A stretch of 64,000 nucleotides of DNA, taken from contig JALIRH010000001.1 of the NCBI GenBank assembly GCA_023055505.1, positions 7,504,467 through 7,568,466 on the forward strand, given 5' to 3'. Positions 36,705 through 49,963 of this stretch are shown piece by piece. The position numbers were made by a program, and so were the translations under genes. The notes below the pieces were generated by a model. It saw only the letters and a list, made by a program, of their open reading frames with translations, searched no databases and was not told the DNA's origin. Origin of the DNA: Callipepla californica brunnescens. Its lineage: Eukaryota; Chordata; Aves; Galliformes; Odontophoridae. Positions within the stretch are counted from its first letter, which is position 1; each line of letters starts with the position of its first letter.

Positions 36705-39700
36705 TGTTGATTGCAACATTGTGACACCCATCTCCTAGATAAGTCAATTAGATTCTTATCACCAAAAAGGCCTCATTAAGTGAGCTTTGAGCCAAGGGGA
36801 AAAAAAAGTGGGGGTTCAGCACAAGCAGTCATATGCATAGCTTGTTTTGTCAGCTGAATCTGGTACCTTATTCCTTCATAACTGGGCCTCTGTAAGTTTA
36901 CCCAGAAGAACTTTCACAAAAACAACAAGCTTTTGCCAAAAAATGAGATAAACCTTGTTGAATAAACTAAATTTAAAAAGGTCTATGAAAAAAGAATCTA
37001 TATGTTCTTGAAAAAATATAACTCCTTTTATAGATAAGAAGCTCCAGAAGGTCTGGTTCATAGGGACAGATGAGTATGATCAAAAATTCAAGATAGGACA
37101 TTTTTAATTTATGGTAGATTAGCAATGATAGGAATTTAAAAAAGCTTCCAAAGTTATGAATCCAAGAACAAGATTTACATTCACAAAGTTATGATGAAAC
37201 AAGTTATGATCCATATGCTCTTAGTGGTAGATGACATTTTAATGTTATTGCTTAATGATACATTTGATTTCATTTTATGTTTTTTTTCCCATAAAAGCGG
37301 AGAAATGACAATAGAAAAATGCCTATATTCAATTTTTATGCACTTCATATATTCAAGTCCTGGAACCAAAACATCACTATAGAAAATCAAATGTCTTTAA
37401 AAGTAATAAAATATATGCTTCGCAGGAGGCTTATTGATCTCTAACAATTCTTGAAGGGATCCCAATGGTTCATAACATTATTGAAATAACAAATTTGCCT
37501 AAGAGTTACAGCTTAAAATACAGGCATGGATGACAAAGAACTTCCCCATGTTAAATTTAGACCATACAAGAGTGATAGGATTTATTTTTGGAAGAGGCAG
37601 AAGGAGAGCTTTCAAATATGGTATCTACTTTCACTACTATAATCAAAAAAACTTAACAACACTGTAGTCATTGGACTTCCATTCTCTTTTGAAATTCTCT
37701 TAGAATTATTTGCACATGCAGATCATTGTATTTATGTTGAGTATATGTCCCAGATATCTCTAATGATTTGTCTTAACTTCAGGGCACAGAAATTTGTGTT
37801 TTTGAGCAACATTTTAATTTCTTTCAAAAAATTCTAGGGAGTGAACCTCAGTTTTGTATCAGTGAAGTAATTAAAATCATAGCATACTGTGTTTTGTTTA
37901 ATTTTGTCTTTTTCTAACTTTTGATACAAACCAATTACAAGAATAAAATGACAAAATCATAATTACTGTGTTATAAATGCTTAATCCAGCACAGTAAAAA
38001 AAATTGTATTATGAATACTACCACCTTCCTAACACTGCAGTTGGAAAATGACTCAAGAAATTACAGATTTGGTAGTCCTATTCCTCCTTTTTCCAGCAAT
38101 TCAATTTTTATTCTAGTTTTAGCTATCTCTACCCAGTCATGTGACTAGTTTCTGTGGGATCCTATTTGCTGCAATAATGCCATACAACTTCAGAGACTGT
38201 TTACTATCACAGGAAATGACTACTTTTGGAGAGAGAAAAATATTATAAACTGTGAAGAAAAGCGAAAGTTTTGGTTTTCCCCACAGTACTGCATGTGTAC
38301 TTAAGCATATGCTTAAAAATAAATGTGTGTGCATGTATGCAGGTGTTTTTCCACATGAAAATATGATCAAGAAACAGTTTTATTTATCACCTTAAGAAAA
38401 GTATCATAATGAACGTGTTCTGGGAAAAAAAAAAAAAACAAAAAGAAAAGAATGTTATAATTTTACAGGAGTTTTTAATTTCATTTTATGGATTTCATCC
38501 AAACTCAGTAAAGGACAGATGGCCACAGAACCACAAACCATTTTGTGGGCCTTTCCAAGCTAGTTTTAAATTCACAGGATGACTGGGTGAACTTGAAATG
38601 TCATGCTTGAATCTTGCAAGAAAACTATGCAGGGCTTTAAAATTTATCACCGACATCTTAAATTAATCCTGGAACTAATTAGGAAGCTTACAGACTTCAG
38701 CATCCAAGCGCTATCTTTTCCTATTGACTTTTTCATGCAGAATGAGGGCTCAGAACTGAGAACGTGTCATACTACAACCTTTTGTTTTTGTCATTGTCAA
38801 CTAAAAGAAGACATGAGAGAGAACTAAAATTTTATGATTTACAATAACTATATTAAAATATGAATGCAGACTTTTTCAACTCATTTAGAATTACTACTAA
38901 AATAAAATCAAGGAACAAAGGTGGAATTTTAAATAAACAATTATTTGACCATTTTGACAATATAACAGTGAAATGAAAGATGAATTATGGCAATCAAATC
39001 TGAGGTGTAACAAAAACATCTCCACAGCGAATTAAATTCTCCAGTCCTTAGTGATCAGTAAGCTTAAGAAATCTGTCAGATATGTATGTTCACGTTTGTC
39101 TGAATGTTATGATTCTTGCATTTGTTTATTTGTTTGCTTTGTTTTGTTGTTGCTGTATTTTTCCAAAATAACAAGATGTAAGTTTTATTTATCTGTAGAG
39201 ACCTAGCCTGTTAATTCTCTTTGTCAGCAGTCATTAGTTTTCCTTGAATGGTTAGAGAGAAGGAAGATAAACCTACTGTAGCCAATATTAATATACCTCT
39301 TAACTATCAACTTACCTGCCATATATCATTGTTTTTTGATTGTACACAAGATTTTCAAAAAGAAAAGCTTAAATACTACCCACTCTGCCATGTTTACTCT
39401 GCTGAACAGCAACAAGTCTAATTTTAAACTCATATTAAAGAATATCTGCTCTTCTTTCTATAACTAATTACATTTCTACTTTTTGCGTATAGATCTTGTT
39501 AATATATTTGACAACCATTCTTTTCCTTTACAGTGATAACCACCATACTGAGCAGAGAAGTATTTGAGTGAAAACATGCTCATGTACTGAGCCAAAGTGA
39601 AGTCAAAAAGCAAGGAAGACAACCAAAACAGGACTACCTGAAGAAAGCTGCCAAAGTGCTTTCAAGTGAGTCTTAAACGGAAGCATTAACATTCCGGATT

Positions 39701-40384
39701 AGGTATTCTCAAACAATTTTGGTCCTAAAAGATCTGTTTGAGTGTTTCTGTTGAAATACTGCTATGATTTCTTCAGGTATTCATTTTCAGGCTTTCAAGT
39801 TATTAAATTACAGATAACCCATCCTTCTTATCTGAAAAAAATAAAAAGAAGGCAAATGACACAAACAGTGAATCCTCTTACTGCACTTGTGTCTAAGTGA
39901 CCATGAAAAAAGTCTTTGTCTGACTGAGTCACTTCACTTTAACATTTCAAGCTGAAATTGATGTTCCATTCACAAGGAAAACAGAAGAAGGAAAAATTAC
40001 TGTAGAAAACTGCAGGCACTGATATTATGAGTCATGGAGCATACTGTTTGGAGAAAAACAGTAAAAGTTTCTCCTTTTTCATCTTGGCTGAATTACACAG
40101 GTGGTATAACCTGAAATAATCATCAAGTAGTTTATGGAAGTTGAAAAAGGGTTTAAAATCCTATGTGTTTACACTTTTCACTCTTTACATTTCACTATTG
40201 CAAACATTCTGTGTACAGTCTTTCTCTTCCCAATCCGTTGCTTTGCAGGAAAGATCTGTTTTTCCATTTTATGATACTGGTATGAGTGCAAATAATTTAA
40301 TGAGACAGTTCACCCTGTGTAAGATTAACAACTTTCACAATTTTTAATGTCAACAGCTTATTTTTCCCTTTGTATTACAATAAT
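36705..40384. other. Unique AT-rich non-coding stretch
   Basis: No gene or nameable repeat apart from an A-run at 38427-38452. An exon-like but frame-closed segment at 39534-39665 is described under findings. Confidence 0.6.
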
Positions 40385-40541
40385 GGCTGCTCTGAATGTA
40401 ATGTCTCCTATTTTATTATGTTGGTCCATGATGTCAGAGGCAGATGCTAGTGGTATAGCAGTAGAGATTAAACCTTCCCATCAATATTCCATGACATTTT
40501 GTTGCCATGTGAGGGATGGCAGCAGAGGGGTGGTCTGATAG
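40385..40541 (-). mobile_element. Galluhop-like mariner fragment, right end only
   Basis: CTCTGAATGTAATGTCTCCT, then ATTTTATTATGTTGGTCCATGATG and on to GGATGGCAGCAGAGGGG, is the right-hand part of the mariner MITE in reverse relative to the copy at 25328. It is truncated on its inner side near 40541. The translated frame here (40347-40538) is a shadow. Confidence 0.88.
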
Positions 40542-41319
40542 ATTGCATATATATCTGTTTCATATATATCTATTCAGCAAACAGCAGGAATAAAACTTTA
40601 AAGAATTAATTATAGAAAAATTTCTACAAAACTATAGTAAGGGCTACCTAACATCATCATTTTGTCTTTTGTCTCCACATCGCCTTTTACTTCTTTTTGG
40701 TGTAGTTATGAACAACTGCTTCATGAAGTTGTTTAACCAAACAGGTATGATGCAGTTCTCTTTCATCCCTCACTATTCTTCTGTAAAAGAATCCTTTGTT
40801 GACATGACAGAAACTGGAGAAAGGAACAGAGAATGTGGTAGATGCATAAGTGTTTTCCTCTCCCATACAGTTTAATAAGTAGAAATCTTATGTTTTTTAG
40901 TTCTCCTTTCTGACACGGTATACTAAAAAAAACATCTGATGTTAGAGAATCCTCAGAAAGCAGTAGGCCCACTGACTGATTACAGATAGTAGGTTGTATA
41001 GAAATATGCTGAAATAGATGTTTTCACATGCAAAATCTTCCCATTGGTCTCCTCAACCAAATCAAGATGTTAAACAATATTCTGTAGGTGTCTGACAATG
41101 AGGAGACATAGTCCCAGACATTTGACAGAAAGCCACATGCTTTTCTTCTGTTCCTTCAGCAGCTGGTAGCAGTAATGCAGTCACTGAACATAGCTCCATG
41201 TAGGCTGTGTGACTACCCAACTCTCAGGATGTGAGCTATGTCTGTCATTACTCCCTGAAATGGAGGGTCAGAGCAAGCACAAGTGTTAGTTATGCCCATG
41301 GTGATCAAGCTTCAAGATA

Positions 41320-41860
41320 ACGTGGGGAAAATTTGGAATTTGATACTATTCCTCATGACATCCTTCTGGACAAGTTGTCTAACTGTGAGATAAACAGGTT
41401 CACACTATGTTGGGTGATAAACTAGCTCAATGGCAGAGCTCAAAGGCTTTTAGTGAATGTGGCTGCATCTCTCTGGCAGTTGGTCACTAGCAATGTTCTC
41501 CAGGGCTCAGTTCCAGGGCCAGTCATGCTTGAAATGTGTATCAATGATCTCGATGCAAGAATGGTATGCAGCCTCAGCATGTTTGCTAAACTGGAATCTG
41601 ATGCTGAAGAGATGACAGGCCTTGTTGTGGGATCCAGATAAATCAGGGCACTGAGTAATTATCAACTACATGAAGTTCAACAGAGGTTAACCTGGAACTG
41701 TGTAATGCTGGACGCAGGAACAGACAAGGAGATAAGTGGCTGGAGAGCAACTCAGCAGAAAGTGATCTGGGATGCTGCTTGGCAAGAAGCTCAGCAATAA
41801 TCAGCTGGGTAAAGAGCAACACTCAGTACAGTAGAACTAAATATTTTAACAGAGTTTCAG
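41320..41860 (+). repeat. CR1 LINE fragment, reverse-transcriptase palm region
   Basis: Translation follows the CR1 reverse transcriptase: FDTIPHDILLDKL near 41340, then NGRAQR, WQLVTSNVLQGSVPGPVM and INDLD (family form GVPQGSVLGP...INDLD) up to about 41560. A 62-codon open frame survives at 41453-41641. At the place where the family has F-A-D-D-T-K-L the copy reads FAKLES, so the catalytic Asp pair and Thr are missing without a frameshift. The 3' part fades out near 41860. It is followed by a 20-base T run at 41962. Confidence 0.9.
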
Positions 41861-41961
41861 ATACCTATAGTTGGAGGTGTATGAACAGAGCAGATAGTAT
41901 TTCAGAACTAATTTTGAAGGCATGGTAACTAAATCAGGAAAAGCAATGGGGGTTAGTAGCA

Positions 41962-41981
41962 TTTTTTTTTTTTTTTTTTTT
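41962..41981. repeat. T homopolymer (20 bases)
   Basis: An uninterrupted run of T. On the minus strand it would be an A-tail, but no retroposed body can be recognised beside it. Confidence 0.9.
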
Positions 41982-43937
41982 GACATAAACTAATTCAGAA
42001 AGACAGACCTTCATGGTGCTATAAATAGTTTACTGCAAAAGATATCAGATACCTTTTATTTTACTTCTCAACTGCAACAGATTCTAACCTGCATTATGTA
42101 AAGCACACAGAGAAAGATAATTCTTTGTCTTCAGATTCTCAGAGTACTTGGGCACGTGAATTGCATGGGTCCAGAGGAATGAGAAGCAGGAGGATTCTTT
42201 AAACTCATCATGTCTTGTAAGAACCTATTAATAAACAAATCCTTCTAATTCTGGTATTTCATACTGTTAATACTTTTTTCCATTTCCTTTTCAGTATCTT
42301 TTCAATTCTATATAAAAATACAATCTTTTTGTGCGAGTTTTGAGATTTGATTGGTTTTCTGCATCAATTACATCGCTAAGCTTATACTTATACTCAGTGC
42401 TTAATAAGCTTCTAACTATTATTAGATATTTTTTAATTTTAGTGCCTTTAACTGGCTTTGTTTTTTTTTTTGATTTTCCTTCACAGCTCCTGAGACATGC
42501 TGATAAAACTGTTTGCAAAGCAATGAGGGTAAGTGAGTGAGGTGTGAAAGGGCAATTTTAGATATCCCTTGTTTAAACATAAACATTTTATATGATAATT
42601 AACCCGAGTCCAACACCCAGTTTTGTCTGCCCCACTACATCAATTGGCATTGTACTATCAAAAATGAAAAAGCAGTAAGAACTAGAAATTCAGATTTAGG
42701 AAACAGAATCTGAGTATGCTGGAGCTGCTGCCAAAAAGAGTAGTATGGCCTAAGGATAGTTATCTGTATCTCTCAGGCACAGTATTATTGAGAGTCATTC
42801 AAATGGAAGCACCAACAGGATGGCTGCAGCTGGAGGGAAAAGTTATACCAGATTGCCATCAAGATCTCAGCAGGCAATGAAAAATGACAGAAAAAAAAAA
42901 AAAAAAAAAAGAAAAGAAAAAGAAAGAAAAGTCAAAAAGACATTTGCTTACTGAGTTGCAAGTATGATTTTTGAATGCCAAATATGTAAAAGAAGTTTCA
43001 AATGTATCTGCTTGAGGAAATGGAAGGGGCTCCAGGGCCAGAAAGAAATGACAGAACTATCAAGGCTACCTCAGGGTCACAGGGGGAAGTCCAAAGAGAA
43101 TGTACTAGAACAGCTGAGGATCATCACTGATCCAGATGTGTGCACTGCAAACAGAAGCAGAGGCTCTTTGCTCAAGATATTTGCCTGAATTTTCTACCCA
43201 GCACCTAGGGAAATGTGATGCATAATATAAAAAATAAAATCAACTTTGAACTTCCTGTGAACTGAGAAGATACAGAGCACACATACATTCTAATATCACC
43301 CACCATGCCTGTCAGATGAAATAGATGGGTAAGGAGGGTGGAAGATCTTGGGATGTAAACATGGAGTAAGGCACTAGTGTAACATGGGACTAGTGAGAGA
43401 GCTGGAAATTCACATGGCATAAGAAGATATGTGAAATTTCTGTGATAGAAAGCCTTCCTCTTTGGAAAGCTCCCACAGAATATTCCTTGCAATATTCAAG
43501 CTATGAGGTAAAGGTTGCTATGTTAACACCTTGCAGGTTTTCTTAGAAAAGGAAAAAAAATGAGAAAAAATACAGCATGCAGACATAAAGCCTTTTTTTG
43601 TATAATTTTGACAAGTTTGAAGTAGATGTTACCAGCAATAAAGGCCCATGACATGTGGTAACAATGGTAAAATAAAAAAGAGTAGGATGAAGATGACAGG
43701 GTGTAGTCTATCTCCCTCTGTCTCACAGATTGAATTGTTATAAATCAGTAACTTACAAGATTGATGTTATTGAAATATCAAAATTCCAATTTTTCTGTGT
43801 GATATGGATGGTCTGGAGTTGCAAAGCCTTTACATCATTAATCTTGTAGATATATTATAAACACAGGCTGGCATTTAGACTAATTCATTAAAACCTGCTG
43901 TATGACTTTTCAGCTTTATACGTCAACCCACAACAGT
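41982..43937. other. Unique AT-rich non-coding stretch with A-run
   Basis: An A-rich run (AAAAG-type) lies at 42892-42930. A 42-bp exon-like segment at 42487-42528 is described under findings. The rest shows nothing nameable. Confidence 0.6.
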
Positions 43938-43998
43938 CAATGATCTTGCAAAGTCCCTTCCAGTACCTGACGTTCTGTGATTCTGTGATTCTATGAAT
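43938..43998 (+). repeat. CR1 LINE 3' tail
   Basis: AATGATCTTGCAAAGTCCCTTCCAGTACCTGACGTTCTGTGATTCTGTGATTCTATGAA: the last ~60 bp of CR1 with three terminal 8-bp units. Confidence 0.92.
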
Positions 43999-45954
43999 CA
44001 GTGCTTACGAGAATGTGATGTTATTCAGTTGATCTTCATACAGGATGGCTTGAAAAGTCCATCCATAATTGGCTATCAAAAAAATTAGTATGTTTGTCAC
44101 AGTATATTGCCAAGAATTTTCTGTTGATTTTACAATTAGTAAGGGGATTTACATTTAAATATCATGCATTTGAGAAAATCTAAACATAAAGACTCACATT
44201 TAACATGAGTACTCATTAATCAAGTACATGGTGTCCAAGACTCCAGAATTTCCTTATACTTAACTACTTAACACAAGAAATGTTCTAATGCAGCTGATAA
44301 TGCAGTACTGTGGTACTTTATAGAACATTTTGAGGTAAAAAACATTCTCTCTTCCATCTCATTCAGAATTTCAAGCTAAGTCAAGACCTCTGAGAATTTT
44401 TTTTTTTTTAAAAACAAATACTGTAGAGTCTGTTTGGGTCCCTAATCAGGTAAGACCATCACATGCTAACTGAAATGTGCAAAGCCAGTATCAACTGTCA
44501 TCTGGCTGGTTTTGGTATCCCTTCTGAGCACTTCTTCCCTTTATAAAAAATGCCATACTGCATAGTTTGGGAAGAATTTTTTAGAAGATCAGTTTAGGAG
44601 ATCAGTTCAGATAATTACGCCTGCCGTGCTTTTGCAGCTTACATTTTTTATTTGTTTACAAGTTGTGCGCATATACACATTATCTTGTGAGATTTGAAGT
44701 GCTTATGTATTACTGAAAAAATGCACTGCTGTGGTGTGCCCTAGGAAGAACACTGCCTTTAGATTTCAACTGACTTCAACACCCATAGTATAAAAAATCT
44801 GAAATTTCATCTAAACTTATGTGTAGTCAATATTTTAGTATGAGAGCTAATATCAGAGGAAGGCACTTGAGGGAAAATGAAGAAAAGAGAATGCAGAGAA
44901 TGAACTTAGAAATTTAGGTAAAAATATATATATAAGTTCTGCAAAAGTTATTAGAACTGGGCTCTAAATATGACAGTGTTGTTCCACAGCATGTAAAAAC
45001 ATGACACAAATTTCTACCCAATTCTTCTCTTTTGCGCTAATTTTTTCCAAACATTTTGTCAACATTACTCAGCTAGAACCTCCTCTACAAGGAGCTATTT
45101 CCACTCACCCTATGATAATGAGCCACCTGCAAAAACAAACTGTCAAATTGAAAGTTAACTAATTTCGTTTTGTGTTGGACTAACTGCACTATCTCCCCTG
45201 ACTCATTATAAAGGGAACTTATATTAACAGAAAAATTATTTTCTCAAGCCAAATGTGCCTTACAAACTCTCCTATGACAACTGACTTAGAAGAACAATTA
45301 CAAGGCTACGACTAAATGAAATTCAAAATCTGGAATTATGTCTACTGAAGAAATAATTGTGAGTTGCATATTCCAGGTATAGAAGCAGCTATTGTATGAC
45401 TACCCAATAGCCATTTAGTATCCGTTGGAGAAAAATATATGTGCTTACACTGCATGCATAAGGTCCAATGCCTTTGGCTTGAGAGGCATTTAGTGTGTTA
45501 TGTAAACTAACTGCAAAATGTGTGGTCAGTAAATTTGTCACTTCTGGGAATTCATATAGAGACAGGAAAACCATACAGTGATTCCCAGGAGCGCCAAATG
45601 TACTGTCAGATGTCTTGACGTCTGGGTAAATAGAAAATTATTCTCACAGCCCACTTCATAAACTAACATCAAATAAATAAATAAATAATGTAACCTGGGA
45701 AATCTGGCTGAATTGTGATCATGGTTTATGAAAATAATTCTGAGCTTGAATATAAATATGATGGCTTTGTTACTGTTAAACTGGTAGCCAGTTTTTGCCA
45801 GAAAAAGTGACAATATTTAAATCCATAATTTGTTAATAAGAATGGACACTAATGTACCAAGTCTACTTCATAGAATGTATTTATGCTGGAAATGAAAGCT
45901 TGCATATTCTTCAAGTGTTAATGCAAAGTGCAGTACAGTGGACACAGTTGTAAT

Positions 45955-46860
45955 GAGCAGTGGTCTTTCTACCTGATGACACTAAATTGAGTTGACTAAT
46001 GACAGGGAAGAGATATATCCAGAGGGACTCAGATAGATTCAAGAGGTGGGCCCATGCTAGCCTCATAAAGTTCAACAACGCAAAATACAAGGTCCTGCAT
46101 CTGAATCAGGGCAATTCCAAGCACAGTTACAGGTTGGGTGGAGAAAGGCTTGAGAGCAGCCCTGAGAAGAAGAATTTGGGAGGGTTAGTTAATTAAAGAT
46201 TCAGTATTAGCTGGTAGTATGTGCTGACAGCCCAGAAGAACAATCATACCCTAGGCTGCATCAAGAGAAGTGTGACCAGCAGGTCAAGGGAGGTGATTCT
46301 GCCCCTCTGCTCTGTTCTCATGAGACTCCACTTGGAGTTTTACATCCAGTGTTTGGTACCCCAACACAAGAAGGACATCAAGCTGTTGGGGTGGGTCCAG
46401 AGGAGGGACAGAAAGATGATCAAAGGGATGGAGAACCTCCCCCTATAGGGACAGGCTGAGAGTTGGGACCCTTCAGACTGAAGAAAGGAAGGCACTGGGG
46501 GAACATTACAACAGCCTCCCAGTGCCTGAAAAGGGCCTACAGGAAAGTTGGGGAGGAACTTTTTATAAGGGCGTGTAGTGACAGGAGAAGGGGAAATGGC
46601 TTTAAATTGGAATAAGGTAGGTTTAACTGGAAATTAGGAAGAAATAATTTACTGTGAGGGTGGTGAGACACTGGACCAGGTTGCCCAAAAATACTGTGGA
46701 TTCTCCCTCTTTGGAAGTATTCAAGGACAGGCTGGATGGGACTTTGAGCAACCTGGTCTAGTGTGAGGTGTCCCTACCTAAATCAGAAAGGCTGGAACCA
46801 GAAGATCTTAAAGGTCCCTTCCTTCCCAAACCATTCTGTTATTCTGTGATTCTACAATTC
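45955..46860 (+). repeat. CR1 LINE, 0.9-kb 3' copy
   Basis: It starts inside the reverse transcriptase (the D-D-T-K catalytic residues are readable at about 45976-45987). It continues through DSDRFKRWA, IKFNNAKYKVLHLNQGN and YRLGGERLESS to the C-terminal half ([29 protein letters not shown]), then the 3' untranslated region (GACTTTGAGCAACCTGGTCTAGTG, GGTCCCTTCC) and terminal ATTCTGT units. Stops and frameshifts break the frame. It overlaps in content with the fragment at 41320, so the two are separate insertions. Confidence 0.95.
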
Positions 46861-48779
46861 ATGATTGCTCCTGTTTCTTCAGACCAATTGTCTCTTATCC
46901 AGTAGAAAAAACGGTGACTACAGGATTCTGTAAATTGTTTGTTCTTTCATCTTGCCCAGAAAAATATATTTTCTCTTCAACATTGTCCATGAAGTTATTT
47001 CCTTGTTTCTGTATTACAATGTTACATAATTTGTTCTAGCTCAGAAAACAAAATATTTAATTCTGGATCACATAAGATTATTGTAAAACTTTGGATTTGA
47101 TTGAATTGTTATTTCTTTTGTGAAAAGTTTATAAATACATATTTAAATTGAAGATATTTAATGTAAATTTTTTATCATATAAGTAAATATCTAAATATCC
47201 TTATTTTCTATTAGTATTATTGTTAACTTGATAGATAGTAGAAGTAAAATTCAGCTATGTTTTCATAAATAAACTGCTTTTGAAATAAGTAGTGATTAAA
47301 AGGCTCTTGGATCTAACAACACTGGGCTCTTCTACTATATCAAGTGTGGCCTTGGGCAAATAATTTTCCCAGACCTTTCATTCACCTCCCAGAGAAAAGA
47401 ACTAATTATACTTTTCTGCCTTAGAAGTGGTATTAGGCTTAATTCATTACTATTCATAAAAGCTGATAAATACCAAGTTTCCAAGATACACATCATCACT
47501 AATAGATTAACTCCTATTAGATACACTATACAGGTTCAAGTTCCCTACAATATTTTCATTTGACTGGAGCTAAACAACTGTGACCGTCAATTGCAAAATG
47601 TCAGGAAAGACTTTATTTTCAATTTTCAGCCTGCAGGAAAAATATAATCTTTGAATGGATACCTCTCAAGAAAATGATGTTCCCATCAAATAATTCCTGA
47701 TTTTTTTTCTACATGCTGATCCTCACAAATAGCTCTTACATCCACACTTTTATAAAGTTCAACAATATTCATACTATTCACACTACACAACATTATTCAT
47801 ACCATGTCAAACAGAGTAAACAAAATACATATTGTGTCAACAAGTACAGAATAGTCTCTTAACAAGAAGAGATAAAGGCACAAAAAAAAATTGAGGTGAA
47901 ATTGTAATGTACAAATTAATCTTCTGCCTCTCAAAAATGCAAAAATATAATATTACTTCTTAGCAACAACTAGAGACTATTCTGCATCATTGCATTGGAC
48001 TTTCATGTACTTTCTGGTCACAATGCTATACCATTGCCTTAAACTGGACGAGTTTACCTCAACTAATTCATAATCTCTTTATAGGGAAACCTAATAACTA
48101 CCTACAGGTACAGTAATCAAAATGGAAGGGACATGGGGCTGTGATTCCAAGTGCAGTAGCAACAAGAATCCTAGTGAAGCTAGAAGCTAAAAGATATAGA
48201 ACATACTCTACATGCTGAACTCATGGCAATTTGAGTCTTTGAAGGGAATATTTGATGACAGCCAACAGACAATAGAAGGAGAAAACAAATTTAACAGAGA
48301 ATGCTGAGATATAATCAACGATATCACTGTCTTGCAGACAATTTATATGTGTTTTATGTCCTGGGAGTACAGCTCCTAGCTAATGGGTCCTTGAATGCCA
48401 GCACCTCACAGCAACTCTAGGGAACTTCTAAGTCCAACCACAGTTCAGCAGAATTGCAAAGGCAGTAAATGAAATCTTTCCTCTTTGTGAAGCCAAGCCA
48501 TCCAACCTTTGCTAAGCTCAAAACTTGATAAGATCTAGGATTCAGTATTTCCCTAGAGTAGACAGTAAGCCAAAAGTTCCCAACTTGCCTAAAGTGGATA
48601 CAGTAATTTCGTCTTCAGCCTTCTACAATCTGCTTGCAGATCCTCAGTGGACACAGTGGCTGAGAAGATGATGCAGTAATTATTACAAACCATGGAAATA
48701 TCTGTCCCTCAGAATTAAATTCTAAAGATTTAGTCATTGCCCATCTCCTCTTCCTTCACAAAACCTGATAGCTGGTTTA
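46861..48779. other. Unique AT-rich non-coding stretch
   Basis: I see no gene and no repeat I can name. GC rises slightly from about 48110 to 48660 without an identifiable cause. Confidence 0.6.
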
Positions 48780-49239
48780 TGTAAAATTGTGGATCATGGC
48801 CTGAGCTGGGGAGTAACCCATGAGAAAGGCCTTGTGTTAGCTTGAGAACACAAGTAAACTGTATCTAGCTTCTTCAAATGGTTGTAAGAAACTTGTTTGT
48901 AAGAAATGTGCTTGTGAGAAGCTGTTCTATAGCTGTAAGTTTCCTTACTTTCTGTGAATGAGGGACCTTGCTTATCCTGATATGCTATGTTTTACTGTCT
49001 CCCATTGTTATATATATACAGCCACAGTACAAAATATTGTTAGGACATCTTGCAGACCAATCACTGTTGTTATCTGCTGGAAGCAATGTCAGGGTGGACA
49101 CTATAGCAGCTGGCAGTCACCATTACCAAGGACTTCACAGGCACTCTACCGGTGGGCTGCCCAGTAAAGTGAGAACCTCTCAAACTGATGAATTTGAGCT
49201 CACCTCCATGTACTTTCTTTGGGGTCAGTAAACCTTACA
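48780..49239 (+). repeat. Candidate ERV LTR
   Basis: The block starts TGTAAAATTG and ends AACCTTACA (TGT...ACA). Inside are a TATATATATACA box near 49010, an AGTAAA polyadenylation-like signal in CCCAGTAAAGTGAGAACCTC near 49165, and a T-rich end with GGGGTCAGTAAACC. This order of signals and the length (~460 bp) fit a retroviral LTR. No target duplication or second copy is visible, and the family is not recognised. The frames across it (69 and 87 codons) are not considered coding. Confidence 0.4.
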
Positions 49240-49838
49240 TAGAAGAGCTGATGCTTTTGCGTGAGACAGGGGAAGCAAGTGATAAAGTGAATAGTTTTAC
49301 ACTATTATAACAATTCATTGCAGATAAATGTTAGTCAACTGCATAGCTTAAAGCTCATATCATTAGAAGAGGGAGGCAAACGTATTTTAAAGGAGTGTAA
49401 GTAAGCCATAGTGGCTCCAGATGTGCATTTACTATGAAATGCAATATGAGCAGCCAGCCAACCTCCAGACATCATCAGGCATACACCAAAACCCTTCTCA
49501 GTGCTTCAATACAGGTATAAGTATTTATCTAGAGTAGACTCCATCTTTACTCATGACCACTGCTGATTCCTAGATCTAGTAATTATGGCAGGACTATCTG
49601 CACTTGAATAATTGAATGTGGGATCTCACTACAGACTGGTTATTATAATTAATTGCAATATCAATTTCAGGTAGCCAATGTACCAGATGGGTTCCAAACC
49701 TTTCCTAGTCATGTCAGGTATCATCTTTGTCACAAGGACTTCTTGTGAACAGGATAGCAACTAGAAGTAATTGTCAAAAAACTGCAGATCAACTTTGATG
49801 TGAAGACCTACTCAAAAGATAGCTGTGGCTATAGTGAA

Positions 49839-49963
49839 TTTCTCTTTCTTTCTCTCTTTTTTTATTCTCTCTCTCTTTCTCTCTCTCTTTCTTTCTCTCT
49901 CTTTCTTTTTTTCCTCCCTTCCTCCCTTCCTCCCTTCCTCCCTTCCTCCCTTCCTTCCTTCCT
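49839..49963. repeat. 125-bp polypyrimidine tract
   Basis: It is almost pure C/T on the + strand: CTTT and CT units first, then CCTT/CCCTT units from about 49912. It has a single A near 49862. Open frames across it (150 and 69 codons, Ser/Leu/Phe/Pro-rich) arise only from the lack of stops in this repeat. Confidence 0.96.

Noticed and set aside
44367..44450. Exon-like segment with strong donor CAG|GTAAGACC
   Set aside because: It is closed in all frames I checked and contains a T/A homopolymer, so it looks like a typical pseudo-exon.
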